Of a DNA stretch of 64,000 nucleotides, positions 37,751 to 47,505 are shown piece by piece. The stretch comes from Candidatus Scalindua sp. (lineage in GTDB: Bacteria > Planctomycetota > Brocadiia > Brocadiales > Scalinduaceae). Both the position numbers and the translations under genes were made by a program. Each line of letters starts with the position of its first letter. The first letter of the stretch is position 1. The notes under the pieces are model-generated. The model did not search any database. It worked only from the letters and a program-made list of their open reading frames with translations, and had not been told where the DNA came from. The DNA is taken from positions 78,152-142,151 of the forward strand of contig JASMMK010000019.1 of the NCBI GenBank assembly GCA_030748215.1, written 5' to 3'.

Positions 37751-39244
37751 ATGACCAAAAATAAATTACTGTCAAAATCAAAGTATTTAAACGGACTTCA
37801 GTGTCCTAAATATCTTTGGGTTAAGTTTAACGAACCTGACAGGGTTCCCAGGTTTGATGCATCTATGCTGTACAGGTTTAATCAAGGGCATTTAGTAGGT
37901 GAGTTTGCAAAGAAACTGTTTCCTGATGGCATCGACATACCTGCTGATGATTTTACGATCAATCTTAAACAGACTGAAGAACTTCTTAAGGAACGGAAAC
38001 CACTTTTTGAAGCCGGCATCATGGTTGATAATACGTTTTCCAGGATTGACATCTTGAAACCTGTTGGAGATGATGAGTGGAATATTATTGAAGTCAAGAG
38101 TTCAACTAAAATCAGGAATATAAATTTTCACGATGTTTCTTTCCAGAAATATTGTTGTGAGAAATATGGTCTCAAGATCAGAAATTGTTTTCTTATGACT
38201 GTTAATAACGAATATGTAAGGCAATCTGATATTGACCCTACGAGTTTGTTAACCACGTCAAAGATCAGGATACAAGGAGATAGAGCAACTAGCGAAATAC
38301 AGCTAAGAGTAGATAGTATGTTCAGCACTATTGATTCTGAGAAGTGCCCTGCCGTCACTATAGGTAAACAGTGCAATAGCCCTTACGAATGCCCCTTAAA
38401 AGAAGAGTGCTGGAGTTTTCTACCTGATAACAATATTCTTGATATGTATGGTAGCAAAAGCAGTGCATTCAAACTCTTTGGGAAAGGTATCTACTCCTTC
38501 AAGGATATCCCGGATGATTTTCAACTCAGTGGCAAGCAGGAGATTCAGAAAGGATGTGATATCTCCGAAAAACCACATATTGAAAAAAAACCTATCATGG
38601 AGTTCCTGAATAACCTGGAATATCCTTTACACTATCTGGACTTTGAAACTTTCAGCGGCGCCATACCACTATTTGATGGCACAAAACCATATCAGCAGAT
38701 TCCATTTCAGTTTTCACTGCATGTTGTTGATGAGGAAAACACAACGCCCAGGCACTACTCCTTCCTTGCAGATGCTGAAGGTGACCCACGGGCTGAGTTT
38801 ATAGTATCACTGAAGAGAGTAATGGGCAATAGTGGCAGTATAGTCGTATATAATCAGAGTTTTGAGAAAGGCGTATTAAAAGCACTTGCAGAAATGTTTC
38901 CTGAATACCGTGATTGGGTTGAGAACCTGGATGACAGGATAATAGACCTGCTGGCGCCTTTCAGGTCTTTTCATTATTATGATGCCAGGCAAAAAGGGAG
39001 CGCATCTATTAAAAATGTTCTGCCTGTTCTAACCGGTACGAGTTATGATCATCTAGAGATATCAGATGGTATGAATGCAAGCCTTGCCTTCTTAGGTGTT
39101 ATCTCAAATAGTGCCTCAGCAGAAGAAATAATTAAAATCAGGAATGATTTAGAAAAATACTGCGCATTAGATACAGAAGGAATGATATGGATTATAGATA
39201 AACTGAAGAAATTGACAGTAGCTGACTCTGATGACGAAGACTAG
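37751..39244 (+). CDS. DUF2779 protein: Cas4-like nuclease fused to DEDD exonuclease
   Basis: A 497-residue protein of two parts. The N-terminal half resembles PD-(D/E)XK nucleases of the Cas4/RecB type: C18 (GLQCPKYLWVKF), a DILKP...EVKSST core and a cysteine cluster CNSPYECPLKEEC near 207-219, which together could bind a [4Fe-4S] cluster. The C-terminal half resembles a DnaQ-like exonuclease: LDFETF near residue 297, VVYNQSFEKGVL, and CALDTEGMIWII. DUF2779 proteins of this kind occur in defence islands and next to restriction or CRISPR genes, but no such partner is visible here. It stands alone. Confidence 0.8.
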   Translation: MTKNKLLSKSKYLNGLQCPKYLWVKFNEPDRVPRFDASMLYRFNQGHLVGEFAKKLFPDGIDIPADDFTINLKQTEELLKERKPLFEAGIMVDNTFSRIDILKPVGDDEWNIIEVKSSTKIRNINFHDVSFQKYCCEKYGLKIRNCFLMTVNNEYVRQSDIDPTSLLTTSKIRIQGDRATSEIQLRVDSMFSTIDSEKCPAVTIGKQCNSPYECPLKEECWSFLPDNNILDMYGSKSSAFKLFGKGIYSFKDIPDDFQLSGKQEIQKGCDISEKPHIEKKPIMEFLNNLEYPLHYLDFETFSGAIPLFDGTKPYQQIPFQFSLHVVDEENTTPRHYSFLADAEGDPRAEFIVSLKRVMGNSGSIVVYNQSFEKGVLKALAEMFPEYRDWVENLDDRIIDLLAPFRSFHYYDARQKGSASIKNVLPVLTGTSYDHLEISDGMNASLAFLGVISNSASAEEIIKIRNDLEKYCALDTEGMIWIIDKLKKLTVADSDDED

Positions 39245-39296
39245 AAGCGAGAGACAAGAATAATGATTGGCGGAATGAAATGTATTCTTTGATAAT

Positions 39297-39698
39297 TTAC
39301 TTAAGGCCGTTCTTAATGAAACAATCGATATATTTCAGGTCGGTTGACTGAATATGGTTGACTAACCAGCTCTTTAAATCTTCAAGTATTTCATATGCTA
39401 TTTCGTACTCTCCGTTAACCACTTTGTCTAGATAAGAGATAATCTTCATTGCAAAATCGTGGTGTTCATTTTTGTGGTCTTGATACTCAGGATATTCGAA
39501 CTCCAACATATAAGTCTCTTCAGTCTTAAAATGTGTGAGTACGTAATTAGTCATTTCTCTTAATACTTGCTTTATTCCATCCGGAGTCTCATTGTTTTTC
39601 TTTAAATGAATAAGTTTATTAAGTGTATCTATGTATCTTTTATGGTCATTATCAATTCTTGATATACCCACACAATATTTTTTATCCCATTCAATCAT
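39297..39698 (-). CDS. Bacteriohemerythrin
   Basis: A 133-residue diiron oxygen-binding protein. Ligands are NDHKRYID, THFKTEETYM, HKNEHHDF and LVNHIQSTDLKY, covering the five His and two acidic residues. May carry or sense oxygen. It is a single-domain form with no methyl-accepting or kinase partner nearby. Confidence 0.93.
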   Translation of the reverse strand: MIEWDKKYCVGISRIDNDHKRYIDTLNKLIHLKKNNETPDGIKQVLREMTNYVLTHFKTEETYMLEFEYPEYQDHKNEHHDFAMKIISYLDKVVNGEYEIAYEILEDLKSWLVNHIQSTDLKYIDCFIKNGLK

Positions 39699-39895
39699 TT
39701 CAATTATTTGCCTATAAAAAATAAAGACAGCAGCATAGATACTCTAAACAAGTAAAAAATGATTTGTAGCTTTTCCCTCCTTACAGACATTATAGAAGAG
39801 TAAGGTTGCTTTGCAACACAAAAGATTAGACACAAATTCCACTAATTAACACTAAATAATCTTAGTTATAATACAGAGAAAAACAAGTAGACGGT

Positions 39896-41347
39896 TTAAT
39901 ACAAAACTGCAGACTGTTGAGCAAATGCAATTATCTTTGACGGGAATATGCCAAAGTAGACTGTACCACAGATCGTAAATATTATGGCGACAATGATTAG
40001 CGGTGATAAGGAAAGTGGTGAGAATTCACGTATCGGTTTTTTCATGTATATAACAACCGTAACTCTTAAATAGTAGTAAACAGAAATTACACTGTTAATC
40101 ATACCGATAACAGCCAGTACGATAAATCCGGATTTGATAGCAGCACTGAAAATATAGAATTTCCCAATAAAGCCTATCAATGGTGGAATACCAGCCAGTG
40201 AAAACATGAAAATGCACATTGCTATTGCCAACAGAGGATGTTTATAGCCGAGGCCGCTGAAGTCTTCAATATTGGCATTCTCCTCTCCCTTTTTGCCAAG
40301 TACGATGATTATGGCAAATGCACCCAGGTTCATAAATGTATACGCCAACATATAGAAGAGTAGACTTGCTATCCCGAATTCACCTCCAACTATAATTGCA
40401 ACAAGTGCGTATCCCGCATGCGCGATACTTGAATATGCCAACATCCTCTTTATGTTTGTCTGTGAAATGGCTACGAGATTTCCAACTGTCATTGTAATGA
40501 CGGCCAGAACCCACAAAATGATTGACCACTTCGGTTCAAGATCTGGCAGAGCCACAAGGAAAACTCTCAGGAAAACGGCAAAGCCGGCTGCCTTTGGCCC
40601 TGTTGACATAAAGGCAGTAACCGGAGTAGGAGAGCCTTCGTAAACGTCAGGAGACCATTTGTGGAAAGGTACACAGGCAATCTTAAATCCAAATCCAATA
40701 ATAAGCAACGAGGCACCAACAACAATCATTGGATTTAACTGCCCAGAATTTTCAGTAATAAAAGTTGCAATCTCCTTTAAATTGGTTGTACCGGTTGCTC
40801 CATACAGCATAGCGATACCATAAAGCATAAAACCCGTTACAAATGCACCAAGTAAGAAGTATTTCAGAGACGCCTCATTTGAACGTAACTTATCTCTCGT
40901 AAAGCCAGCCAACACATAAAGAGAAATGGACATCATCTCAATTCCGAGGAAAATTGTGAGCAAGTCCGCACCACCCGCCATCAGCATCATGCCCACTGTG
41001 GCAAACAGTATCAGTGTGTAGTATTCACCATAGTTCACACCTTCCTGCTTTATATAATTATCTGACATGAGTATTACGAGAGCCGTACTGAGCAAGAAAA
41101 TCAGATTGAAGAAGACTGAATAGTTATCTACGACAAACATGTTACTGAAAGAGTACACGTTCTGTCCTATTTGAGTATAGACAACAAAGCCCGTAGCAAT
41201 AACTACGAGAAAACTTATATATCCCAGCCTATCCTTGAAAGTCCTCCTGAAGAACACGTCAATAAGTAGAATGAATATCGCCGCAATGGAGATACTCATG
41301 ATAGGTGATATACTCTTTAAATCAAATGGTGGAATAACTATTTCCAT
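39896..41347 (-). CDS. nuoN: NADH dehydrogenase subunit N
   Basis: Antiporter-like membrane subunit at the end of the nuo operon, 483 residues with about 14 helices. [21 protein letters not shown] and the lysine-bearing [18 protein letters not shown] are the conserved motifs. It overlaps nuoM by 10 bp. Confidence 0.96.
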   Translation of the reverse strand: MEIVIPPFDLKSISPIMSISIAAIFILLIDVFFRRTFKDRLGYISFLVVIATGFVVYTQIGQNVYSFSNMFVVDNYSVFFNLIFLLSTALVILMSDNYIKQEGVNYGEYYTLILFATVGMMLMAGGADLLTIFLGIEMMSISLYVLAGFTRDKLRSNEASLKYFLLGAFVTGFMLYGIAMLYGATGTTNLKEIATFITENSGQLNPMIVVGASLLIIGFGFKIACVPFHKWSPDVYEGSPTPVTAFMSTGPKAAGFAVFLRVFLVALPDLEPKWSIILWVLAVITMTVGNLVAISQTNIKRMLAYSSIAHAGYALVAIIVGGEFGIASLLFYMLAYTFMNLGAFAIIIVLGKKGEENANIEDFSGLGYKHPLLAIAMCIFMFSLAGIPPLIGFIGKFYIFSAAIKSGFIVLAVIGMINSVISVYYYLRVTVVIYMKKPIREFSPLSLSPLIIVAIIFTICGTVYFGIFPSKIIAFAQQSAVLY

Positions 41348-42969
41348 AGTTTAATCAGTCTCTTTACAGGGTTTTGTGAAGATTCACTAATCCTTACTTC
41401 ACTTGTCTTATAATCTTCTCTCTTACTTTCACTGGCTAAAAGTACATCTTCATTTTTACCAAGCCTACTCAATGTCGTTTTATATTTTTCATCCACCTGC
41501 GTTAAGAGGTGGTTTACAGATGCATCCATCCGGGACAACAAAGGTTTAGGGTATATACCAATCCAGAAGATAAGTATCGTTATAGGCAATAACAACGCCA
41601 ATTCACGTCTGTTAATATCCTTTAGTTTCGAATTTTCCGGGTTTGTAATCTTATTAAACATAACTCTCTGAAACATCCAGAGCATGTAGCACGCTGAAAG
41701 AATAACTCCGGTCGTCGCAATGACAGCAATTAACACGTTTGACTTAAATGTTCCCAGCAATACCAGGAATTCACCCACAAAACCATTCAAGCCTGGCAAC
41801 CCGATTGAAGACAGCGTCATAACCATAAAGAAGATAGCAAGGATCGGCATTTTCTTGGTCACGCCTCCATAATCAGCAATCAGCCTTGTATGTCTTCTTT
41901 CATATAACATCCCAACAATCAGGAATAACGCACCGGTACTTAAGCCGTGATTTATCATCTGAAGGATTCCTCCCTCCATTCCCTGAATATTAAATACGAA
42001 GATACCTAGTATTACAAAACCAAGATGACTGACACTTGAGTACGCAACCAGTTTCTTGAGATCCTCCTGTACCATTGCAACAAGAGCTCCGTAAATAATA
42101 CCCGCAACAGCCAGCCATGTAATCAGAGGCACAAATTGATGACTGGCGTAAGGAAACAGCGGCAGACTGAAACGCACAAATCCGTAGGTTCCCATTTTCA
42201 ACAACACACCTGCCAGTATAACACTGCCGGCCGTTGGAGCCTCCACATGAGCATCAGGCAACCATGTATGAAACGGAAACATTGGTACCTTTATTGCAAA
42301 AGCAAAAAAGAAAGCAAGGAAGAGCCAGAATTGCGCTCCAAGTGGAATGTCGAGATTGTAAATCTTCAACAGGTCAAATGTGTATTCGCCCGTTTCGTTG
42401 TAATGCATAAAATAGAGAAACAGTATGGCAACCAGCATCAATACACTCCCTGCCATCGTATACACAAAGAACTTTATTGTGGCATATATCCTTCTTGGGC
42501 CTCCCCAGACACCAATTATCAGATACATCGGAATCAGCATGAGTTCCCAGAACATGTAGAAGAGGAATAAGTCAAGAGAGATAAACACTCCCAGCATACC
42601 CGTCTGCAAGACGAGCATCGCAATCATGTACTCTTTGATCCTGTCCTTTATGTTCCACGATGCCAGTATGCAGATGAGTGAAAGGAAACTTGTCAGCAGG
42701 AAAAGAAAGAGGCTTATACCATCAATACCTACATGATAACTTATTCCAAACTCCTTTATCCATGGAACACTTTGAACAAATTGAAATTCAGACGTATCTG
42801 ATTTAAACAAGATGAACAGAGGTAGCGAGATTATGAAATCTATAATGGCGACAGCAAGGGCAATACGCTTAATCTTCTCCTGTTCTTCACCCTTTATGAA
42901 GAGAAGAAATATCGCTCCGAATAGAGGCAAAAACGTAACTATAGTAAGTATAGGACAATCACAATTCAT
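41338..42969 (-). CDS. nuoM: NADH dehydrogenase subunit M
   Basis: A 543-residue proton-pumping subunit with about 14 helices. [20 protein letters not shown] and [18 protein letters not shown] are its family motifs. A C-terminal hydrophilic extension of about 50 residues ([20 protein letters not shown] onward) is longer than in E. coli NuoM. Confidence 0.96.
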   Translation of the reverse strand: MNCDCPILTIVTFLPLFGAIFLLFIKGEEQEKIKRIALAVAIIDFIISLPLFILFKSDTSEFQFVQSVPWIKEFGISYHVGIDGISLFLFLLTSFLSLICILASWNIKDRIKEYMIAMLVLQTGMLGVFISLDLFLFYMFWELMLIPMYLIIGVWGGPRRIYATIKFFVYTMAGSVLMLVAILFLYFMHYNETGEYTFDLLKIYNLDIPLGAQFWLFLAFFFAFAIKVPMFPFHTWLPDAHVEAPTAGSVILAGVLLKMGTYGFVRFSLPLFPYASHQFVPLITWLAVAGIIYGALVAMVQEDLKKLVAYSSVSHLGFVILGIFVFNIQGMEGGILQMINHGLSTGALFLIVGMLYERRHTRLIADYGGVTKKMPILAIFFMVMTLSSIGLPGLNGFVGEFLVLLGTFKSNVLIAVIATTGVILSACYMLWMFQRVMFNKITNPENSKLKDINRRELALLLPITILIFWIGIYPKPLLSRMDASVNHLLTQVDEKYKTTLSRLGKNEDVLLASESKREDYKTSEVRISESSQNPVKRLIKLWK

Positions 42970-43097
42970 TTATTTAAATCAGTTCCTTTCAGTTGCCAAT
43001 TTATGAATCTAGAAATGTCGGATATGAAAACCGACCTACGCATAAAACATATTGCTTGTGTGTGGCGAGTTTCTACACGCCAAAATCTAATATATGT

Positions 43098-45041
43098 TTA
43101 CAAAAATAATATGGAACAGATAATTATAATAATTCCACCCAGCATTATAGAAAATGCATAGTTGCGCACTAAGCCTGTCTGGAAGAGTCTCAGCACTTCA
43201 CTCTTGAGTACGGTGAGCCTTCCAACTGCGTTTACAAAGCCATCTATAATTTTCACATCTACGACCTTCCATAAGATATTTGAAGCTCTGAGGGTCGGTT
43301 TAACAAAAGTTGCATCATATATTTCATCAACAAAATATTTGTTTAATATAATATTATAAATTCCTTTAAACCTCTTAGCAATAACACCGGGCAGTTCAGG
43401 CCTTGAAATATACATCACATAAGCCACTACAATTCCGACGATAGCTATACCAGTCGATATCCCCATCATAGAAAACATCAGGTTGGAAGAGACATGGTGC
43501 GATTCTCCTCCATGAGCCAATCCATGATGTCCGGCTCCTATAACCGGAGCAAGAAATTCATTTATTACACTTAATGTTGGGAAACCCAGGAAACCACCTA
43601 GTACAGAAAGAACGGCAAGCACTATTAATGGGAATAAGATGCTATTTGGTGATTCATGAACATGCTCTTCAACACGCTTGGTCATTTTTGATTTTCCGTG
43701 AAATGTCATGAATAGCAGTCTGAACATATAGAAGGCTGTCAAAAGAGCAGCTATAGCTCCAAGACCCCAGAAGAACAGGCTCCCCTTGGTATATGCCTCC
43801 AGTAAGATTTCATCCTTACTGAAGAATCCGGCAAACGGTGGTATGCCTGCAATTGCAAGTGTACCTATAAAAAATGTTATGTACGTTATCGGCATATATT
43901 TTTTTAGAGCGCCCATCTTCCTCATATCCTGCTCACCTCCCAGGCCATGAATCACGCTTCCTGAACCCAGGAATAACAGTGCCTTGAAAAAAGCATGAGT
44001 AACCAGATGGAAGACACCGGTAATAAAACCTCCCAAACCACAGGCAAGGAACATATAACCTATCTGACTTACCGTGGAATACGCAAGGACCCTCTTAATA
44101 TCGTTCTGCACAAGGCCGATACTTGCCGCGAACAGTGCGGTGGCACCGCCTATTACTGCTACTACTGTCATTGTAAACGGAGACAAAGTATAAAGTACGT
44201 TACACCTTACAACCATATATACACCTGCCGTGACCATAGTTGCCGCATGTATCAACGCACTGACCGGAGTAGGGCCTTCCATCGCATCAGGAAGCCATGT
44301 ATAGAGTGGAATTTGTGCTGATTTACCAACAGCACCTACGAACAGTAAGAGTGTTATTGTTGCGGCAACGATACTACCTATTTGCAGATGTTCCGGAGCG
44401 GCGTGAAATACTTCAGTAAAGTCTATTGTACCGAAGGTGACAAATATCAAAAGGATCGCCAGGATAAAACCGAAGTCCCCTACGCGGTTTACAATAAAGG
44501 CCTTCATTCCAGCGGCTGATGCAGATTTCTTCTCAAACCAGAAACCGATTAAAAGATATGAGCAGAGACCAACGCCTTCCCACCCTATAAACATGAGAAG
44601 GAAATTATTAGCCAGAACAAGGATTAGCATTGAAAAGGTGAATAGATTCAGATAGGTAAAGTATCTATAGAAACTCTTATCCTCATGCATATAGCCAATG
44701 GAATACACATGGATAAGAAATCCTACGCCGGTAACTACCAGTATCATCACAACCGAAAGCGGATCTACCTGCAGACCGGCAATCGCCCTGAACGCACCTG
44801 AACCGATCCAGGTAAAATACTCTTTTTCAAACACCCTGTGCTCAGGTGAAAGTTTCAGCAGATCAAGGAGTACAAATAGAGCGACGATAAATGATAGACC
44901 TATCGCAGCACATCCTACATAGCCTACTATAGATTTGCTAAGCCTCTTTCCCAGGAACCCATTTATTATGGTCCCTGCAAGCGGGAATAAGATCACAAAC
45001 CCGATTAAGTCTAAAAAAGTAATTCCAAATTGATTTAACAT
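43098..45041 (-). CDS. nuoL: NADH dehydrogenase subunit L
   Basis: A 647-residue pump subunit with the long lateral helix in its C-terminal third. IPLYTWLPDAMEGPTPVSAL and QNDIKRVLAYSTVSQIGYM are diagnostic. It lies 17 bp after nuoK. Confidence 0.96.
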   Translation of the reverse strand: MLNQFGITFLDLIGFVILFPLAGTIINGFLGKRLSKSIVGYVGCAAIGLSFIVALFVLLDLLKLSPEHRVFEKEYFTWIGSGAFRAIAGLQVDPLSVVMILVVTGVGFLIHVYSIGYMHEDKSFYRYFTYLNLFTFSMLILVLANNFLLMFIGWEGVGLCSYLLIGFWFEKKSASAAGMKAFIVNRVGDFGFILAILLIFVTFGTIDFTEVFHAAPEHLQIGSIVAATITLLLFVGAVGKSAQIPLYTWLPDAMEGPTPVSALIHAATMVTAGVYMVVRCNVLYTLSPFTMTVVAVIGGATALFAASIGLVQNDIKRVLAYSTVSQIGYMFLACGLGGFITGVFHLVTHAFFKALLFLGSGSVIHGLGGEQDMRKMGALKKYMPITYITFFIGTLAIAGIPPFAGFFSKDEILLEAYTKGSLFFWGLGAIAALLTAFYMFRLLFMTFHGKSKMTKRVEEHVHESPNSILFPLIVLAVLSVLGGFLGFPTLSVINEFLAPVIGAGHHGLAHGGESHHVSSNLMFSMMGISTGIAIVGIVVAYVMYISRPELPGVIAKRFKGIYNIILNKYFVDEIYDATFVKPTLRASNILWKVVDVKIIDGFVNAVGRLTVLKSEVLRLFQTGLVRNYAFSIMLGGIIIIICSILFL

Positions 45042-45058
45042 TATTCTATTTTATCCTT

Positions 45059-45367
45059 TTACCACTTCATTATATTTATATCATCTACATTAATAGTCGC
45101 TTTGTTTCTAAACAGGGCTATTATTATTGCAAGTCCAACTACCGCCTCTGCCGCTGCAACCGTCATTATGAAGAAAACAAAGATCTGGCCGTCCATCGAA
45201 TTCTGTTGACGAGAAAAAGTTACAAATGCAAGATTTACCGCATTCAACATCAATTCAATACACATAAAAATAACCAGAGCGTTTCTGTTGATTAAAACGC
45301 CCACCGCCCCTATAGAGAATAGAATACCTGAAAGTACTAAATACCATGTCAACGGAACTTCCATCAC
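45059..45367 (-). CDS. nuoK: NADH dehydrogenase subunit K
   Basis: A 102-residue three-helix subunit with buried glutamates in [15 protein letters not shown] and [13 protein letters not shown]. It overlaps nuoJ by 4 bp. Confidence 0.95.
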   Translation of the reverse strand: MMEVPLTWYLVLSGILFSIGAVGVLINRNALVIFMCIELMLNAVNLAFVTFSRQQNSMDGQIFVFFIMTVAAAEAVVGLAIIIALFRNKATINVDDINIMKW

Positions 45368-45897
45368 TTCTCTTCCTTAATAATTTGTTTTTTTGCTAAA
45401 ATTATAGCCCCTACAATAGCGGCAAACAAAAGTATTGATGCAATTTCAAAAGGTAAAACGTATTTTGTAAATAACATTTTACCCACAAGCTGTGTGTTCC
45501 CGATCTGATCCATGACCTCCGGAGTATACTCACCTTGTGCGCCTTGATAAATTGTTCTCGTCATTACAACACCTATCATGACAACAAGGACCAAACCAAG
45601 AATTATGGCAGCAGGTTTCTGCATCGGCATTTTGGTCTTGCCGTCTTCCATGTCATTTTTGTTTAGATTAAGCAGCATGATAACAAAAACGAAGATCACC
45701 ATTATTGCGCCTGCATACACCATGACCTGTACCGCAGCAACAAACTGAGCATGCAACAGTACATACAAGACCGCGAGAGAAACCATTGTCTGAATAAGAA
45801 ATACCGCACTGTAAATCGGGTTTTTTTGAAAAACCACGCCAATAGCACAGGCAATCGTTATCAAACTCATAATTATGAACAGTAAACTTTCTAGCAT
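45364..45897 (-). CDS. nuoJ: NADH dehydrogenase subunit J
   Basis: A 177-residue five-helix subunit. [20 protein letters not shown] is the conserved third helix. Its start is 11 bp after nuoI. Confidence 0.95.
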   Translation of the reverse strand: MLESLLFIIMSLITIACAIGVVFQKNPIYSAVFLIQTMVSLAVLYVLLHAQFVAAVQVMVYAGAIMVIFVFVIMLLNLNKNDMEDGKTKMPMQKPAAIILGLVLVVMIGVVMTRTIYQGAQGEYTPEVMDQIGNTQLVGKMLFTKYVLPFEIASILLFAAIVGAIILAKKQIIKEEK

Positions 45898-45908
45898 ATA
45901 TTCAGGCC

Positions 45909-46331
45909 TTATTTAGATTTTTTCTTAAGTGGTACTAACAATTTTTCTTTATTATGAATACGATCATTCACGTTTTCTGTAGCCAGCTCATAGTCCTGCC
46001 TCAGGAATATAGCCTCCTCCGGACATACCTCCTCGCAGTACCCACAGAAAATGCACCGGAACATATCAATTTCATAAGTCTCCGCATACCGGTTACCATT
46101 CTTATCTTCGGCACCTACAAGATTAATACATTCAGACGGACAAACTGTAGAACAGAGCCCACAAGCGACACACTTCTCTTTGCCATCTTCATCCCTCTGT
46201 AACTCATGCAAACCCCTGAAACGCGGATAAGGCGTCCATTTCTCATCAGGGTATTGCATCGTAACCACTTTAGATGGATTGAGAAAATGCTTTAACGTAA
46301 GCGTTAAACCTTGTATTAATGGTTTTATCAT
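45909..46331 (-). CDS. nuoI: NADH dehydrogenase subunit I
   Basis: A 140-residue ferredoxin-type subunit with two [4Fe-4S] motifs, CVACGLCSTVCPSEC and CIFCGYCEEVCPEEAI. It carries clusters N6a and N6b towards NuoB. A gap of 115 bp with an inverted repeat separates it from nuoH. Confidence 0.95.
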   Translation of the reverse strand: MIKPLIQGLTLTLKHFLNPSKVVTMQYPDEKWTPYPRFRGLHELQRDEDGKEKCVACGLCSTVCPSECINLVGAEDKNGNRYAETYEIDMFRCIFCGYCEEVCPEEAIFLRQDYELATENVNDRIHNKEKLLVPLKKKSK

Positions 46332-46362
46332 ATTTTAAGTTTTCTTATCAAAGCCCAGTTTG

Positions 46363-46430
46363 AAGTGTCTAAAGTAAAAAAAACTTGTTTTTTGCCTCAA
46401 CTTTAGCTCACTTTGAAACTTTAGGCACTT
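46363..46430 (-). terminator. Inverted repeat between nuoI and nuoH
   Basis: AAGTGTCTAAAGT (46363-46375) pairs with ACTTTAGGCACTT (46418-46430) with one mismatch, in the longest gap inside the nuo operon. It may be an internal attenuator or an mRNA processing hairpin. Confidence 0.4.
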
Positions 46431-46446
46431 TTAACTTTTACTAAGT

Positions 46447-47436
46447 TTATAAAATGGACATTACAAGCCCTGTTATCAAAACATTTACTATCGCCACAGG
46501 AAGCAAAACCTTCCATGCAAACTGCATAAGTTGATCGATCCTGAATCTCGGAAAAGTAGACCTAAGCCATACAAAGAAGAATATGCACAGAGCCATCTTT
46601 ATTAAGAACCAGACAACAGGCGGCAGGAATGGACCTCTCCAGCCACCAAGAAAGAACGTAACACCAACTGCCGATACGGTAATAATATTTGCATACTCTG
46701 CCATGAAAAATAACGCAAACTTCATGCTGCTATATTCTGTATGGAATCCTGAAACAAGTTCAGTTTCTGCTTCCGGTAGATCAAACGGACATCTATTAGT
46801 TTCCGCTATAGCGCTAATCGCGTACACAACAAATGCTATAGGCTGCAGCACAACAAACCACAGACCGGCTTGAGCATTAACAGTGTCTACAAGACTCAAT
46901 GATTCGGTCATCATAATGACTCCGATCAAAGACAATCCCATTGACAGTTCATAACTAATCATCTGGGCGGAAGATCTCAGTCCACCCAGCAGTGAATACT
47001 TATTATTAGACGACCAACCACCTAATAAAATACCATATACACCAACGGAAGAGACGGCAAGGATAAATAGAATGCCAATGTTAACATCTGTTATCACCAT
47101 ATCGATACTCACGCCCATAATGGTTATTGTATCCCCAAATGGGATAACCGCAATTGATAACAGAGCAGGGATCATAGCGATCACAGGCGATAAGACAAAC
47201 AAAATTTTGCTGGCATTTGCAGGAATTATGTCCTCTTTAGTTATTAACTTAAGTCCATCCGCAATAGGCTGAAGCAAACCATGCCATCCTACTCTCATAG
47301 GCCCAAGCCTGACCTGCATATGGGCCATAACTTTTCTTTCAACCCATATAAGATAGGCTATCACCAGTAACAGCACACCGATGACTATCCCAATCTTAAT
47401 CGCTGCAAGTATTGCAATAATAATAGCATTTGTCAT
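46447..47436 (-). CDS. nuoH: NADH dehydrogenase subunit H
   Basis: A 329-residue membrane subunit that lines the quinone chamber. The segment ERKVMAHMQVRLGPMRVGWH is the family signature, and NRCPFDLPEAETELVSGFHT is the conserved acidic loop. It follows nuoG by 69 bp. Confidence 0.96.
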   Translation of the reverse strand: MTNAIIIAILAAIKIGIVIGVLLLVIAYLIWVERKVMAHMQVRLGPMRVGWHGLLQPIADGLKLITKEDIIPANASKILFVLSPVIAMIPALLSIAVIPFGDTITIMGVSIDMVITDVNIGILFILAVSSVGVYGILLGGWSSNNKYSLLGGLRSSAQMISYELSMGLSLIGVIMMTESLSLVDTVNAQAGLWFVVLQPIAFVVYAISAIAETNRCPFDLPEAETELVSGFHTEYSSMKFALFFMAEYANIITVSAVGVTFFLGGWRGPFLPPVVWFLIKMALCIFFFVWLRSTFPRFRIDQLMQFAWKVLLPVAIVNVLITGLVMSIL

Positions 47437-47505
47437 TTATTTCGTTCCTTCAGCACAATGTGGGGAGATGCACACTCTGCACCTCAACTACAAAGCGACT
47501 CTTCT

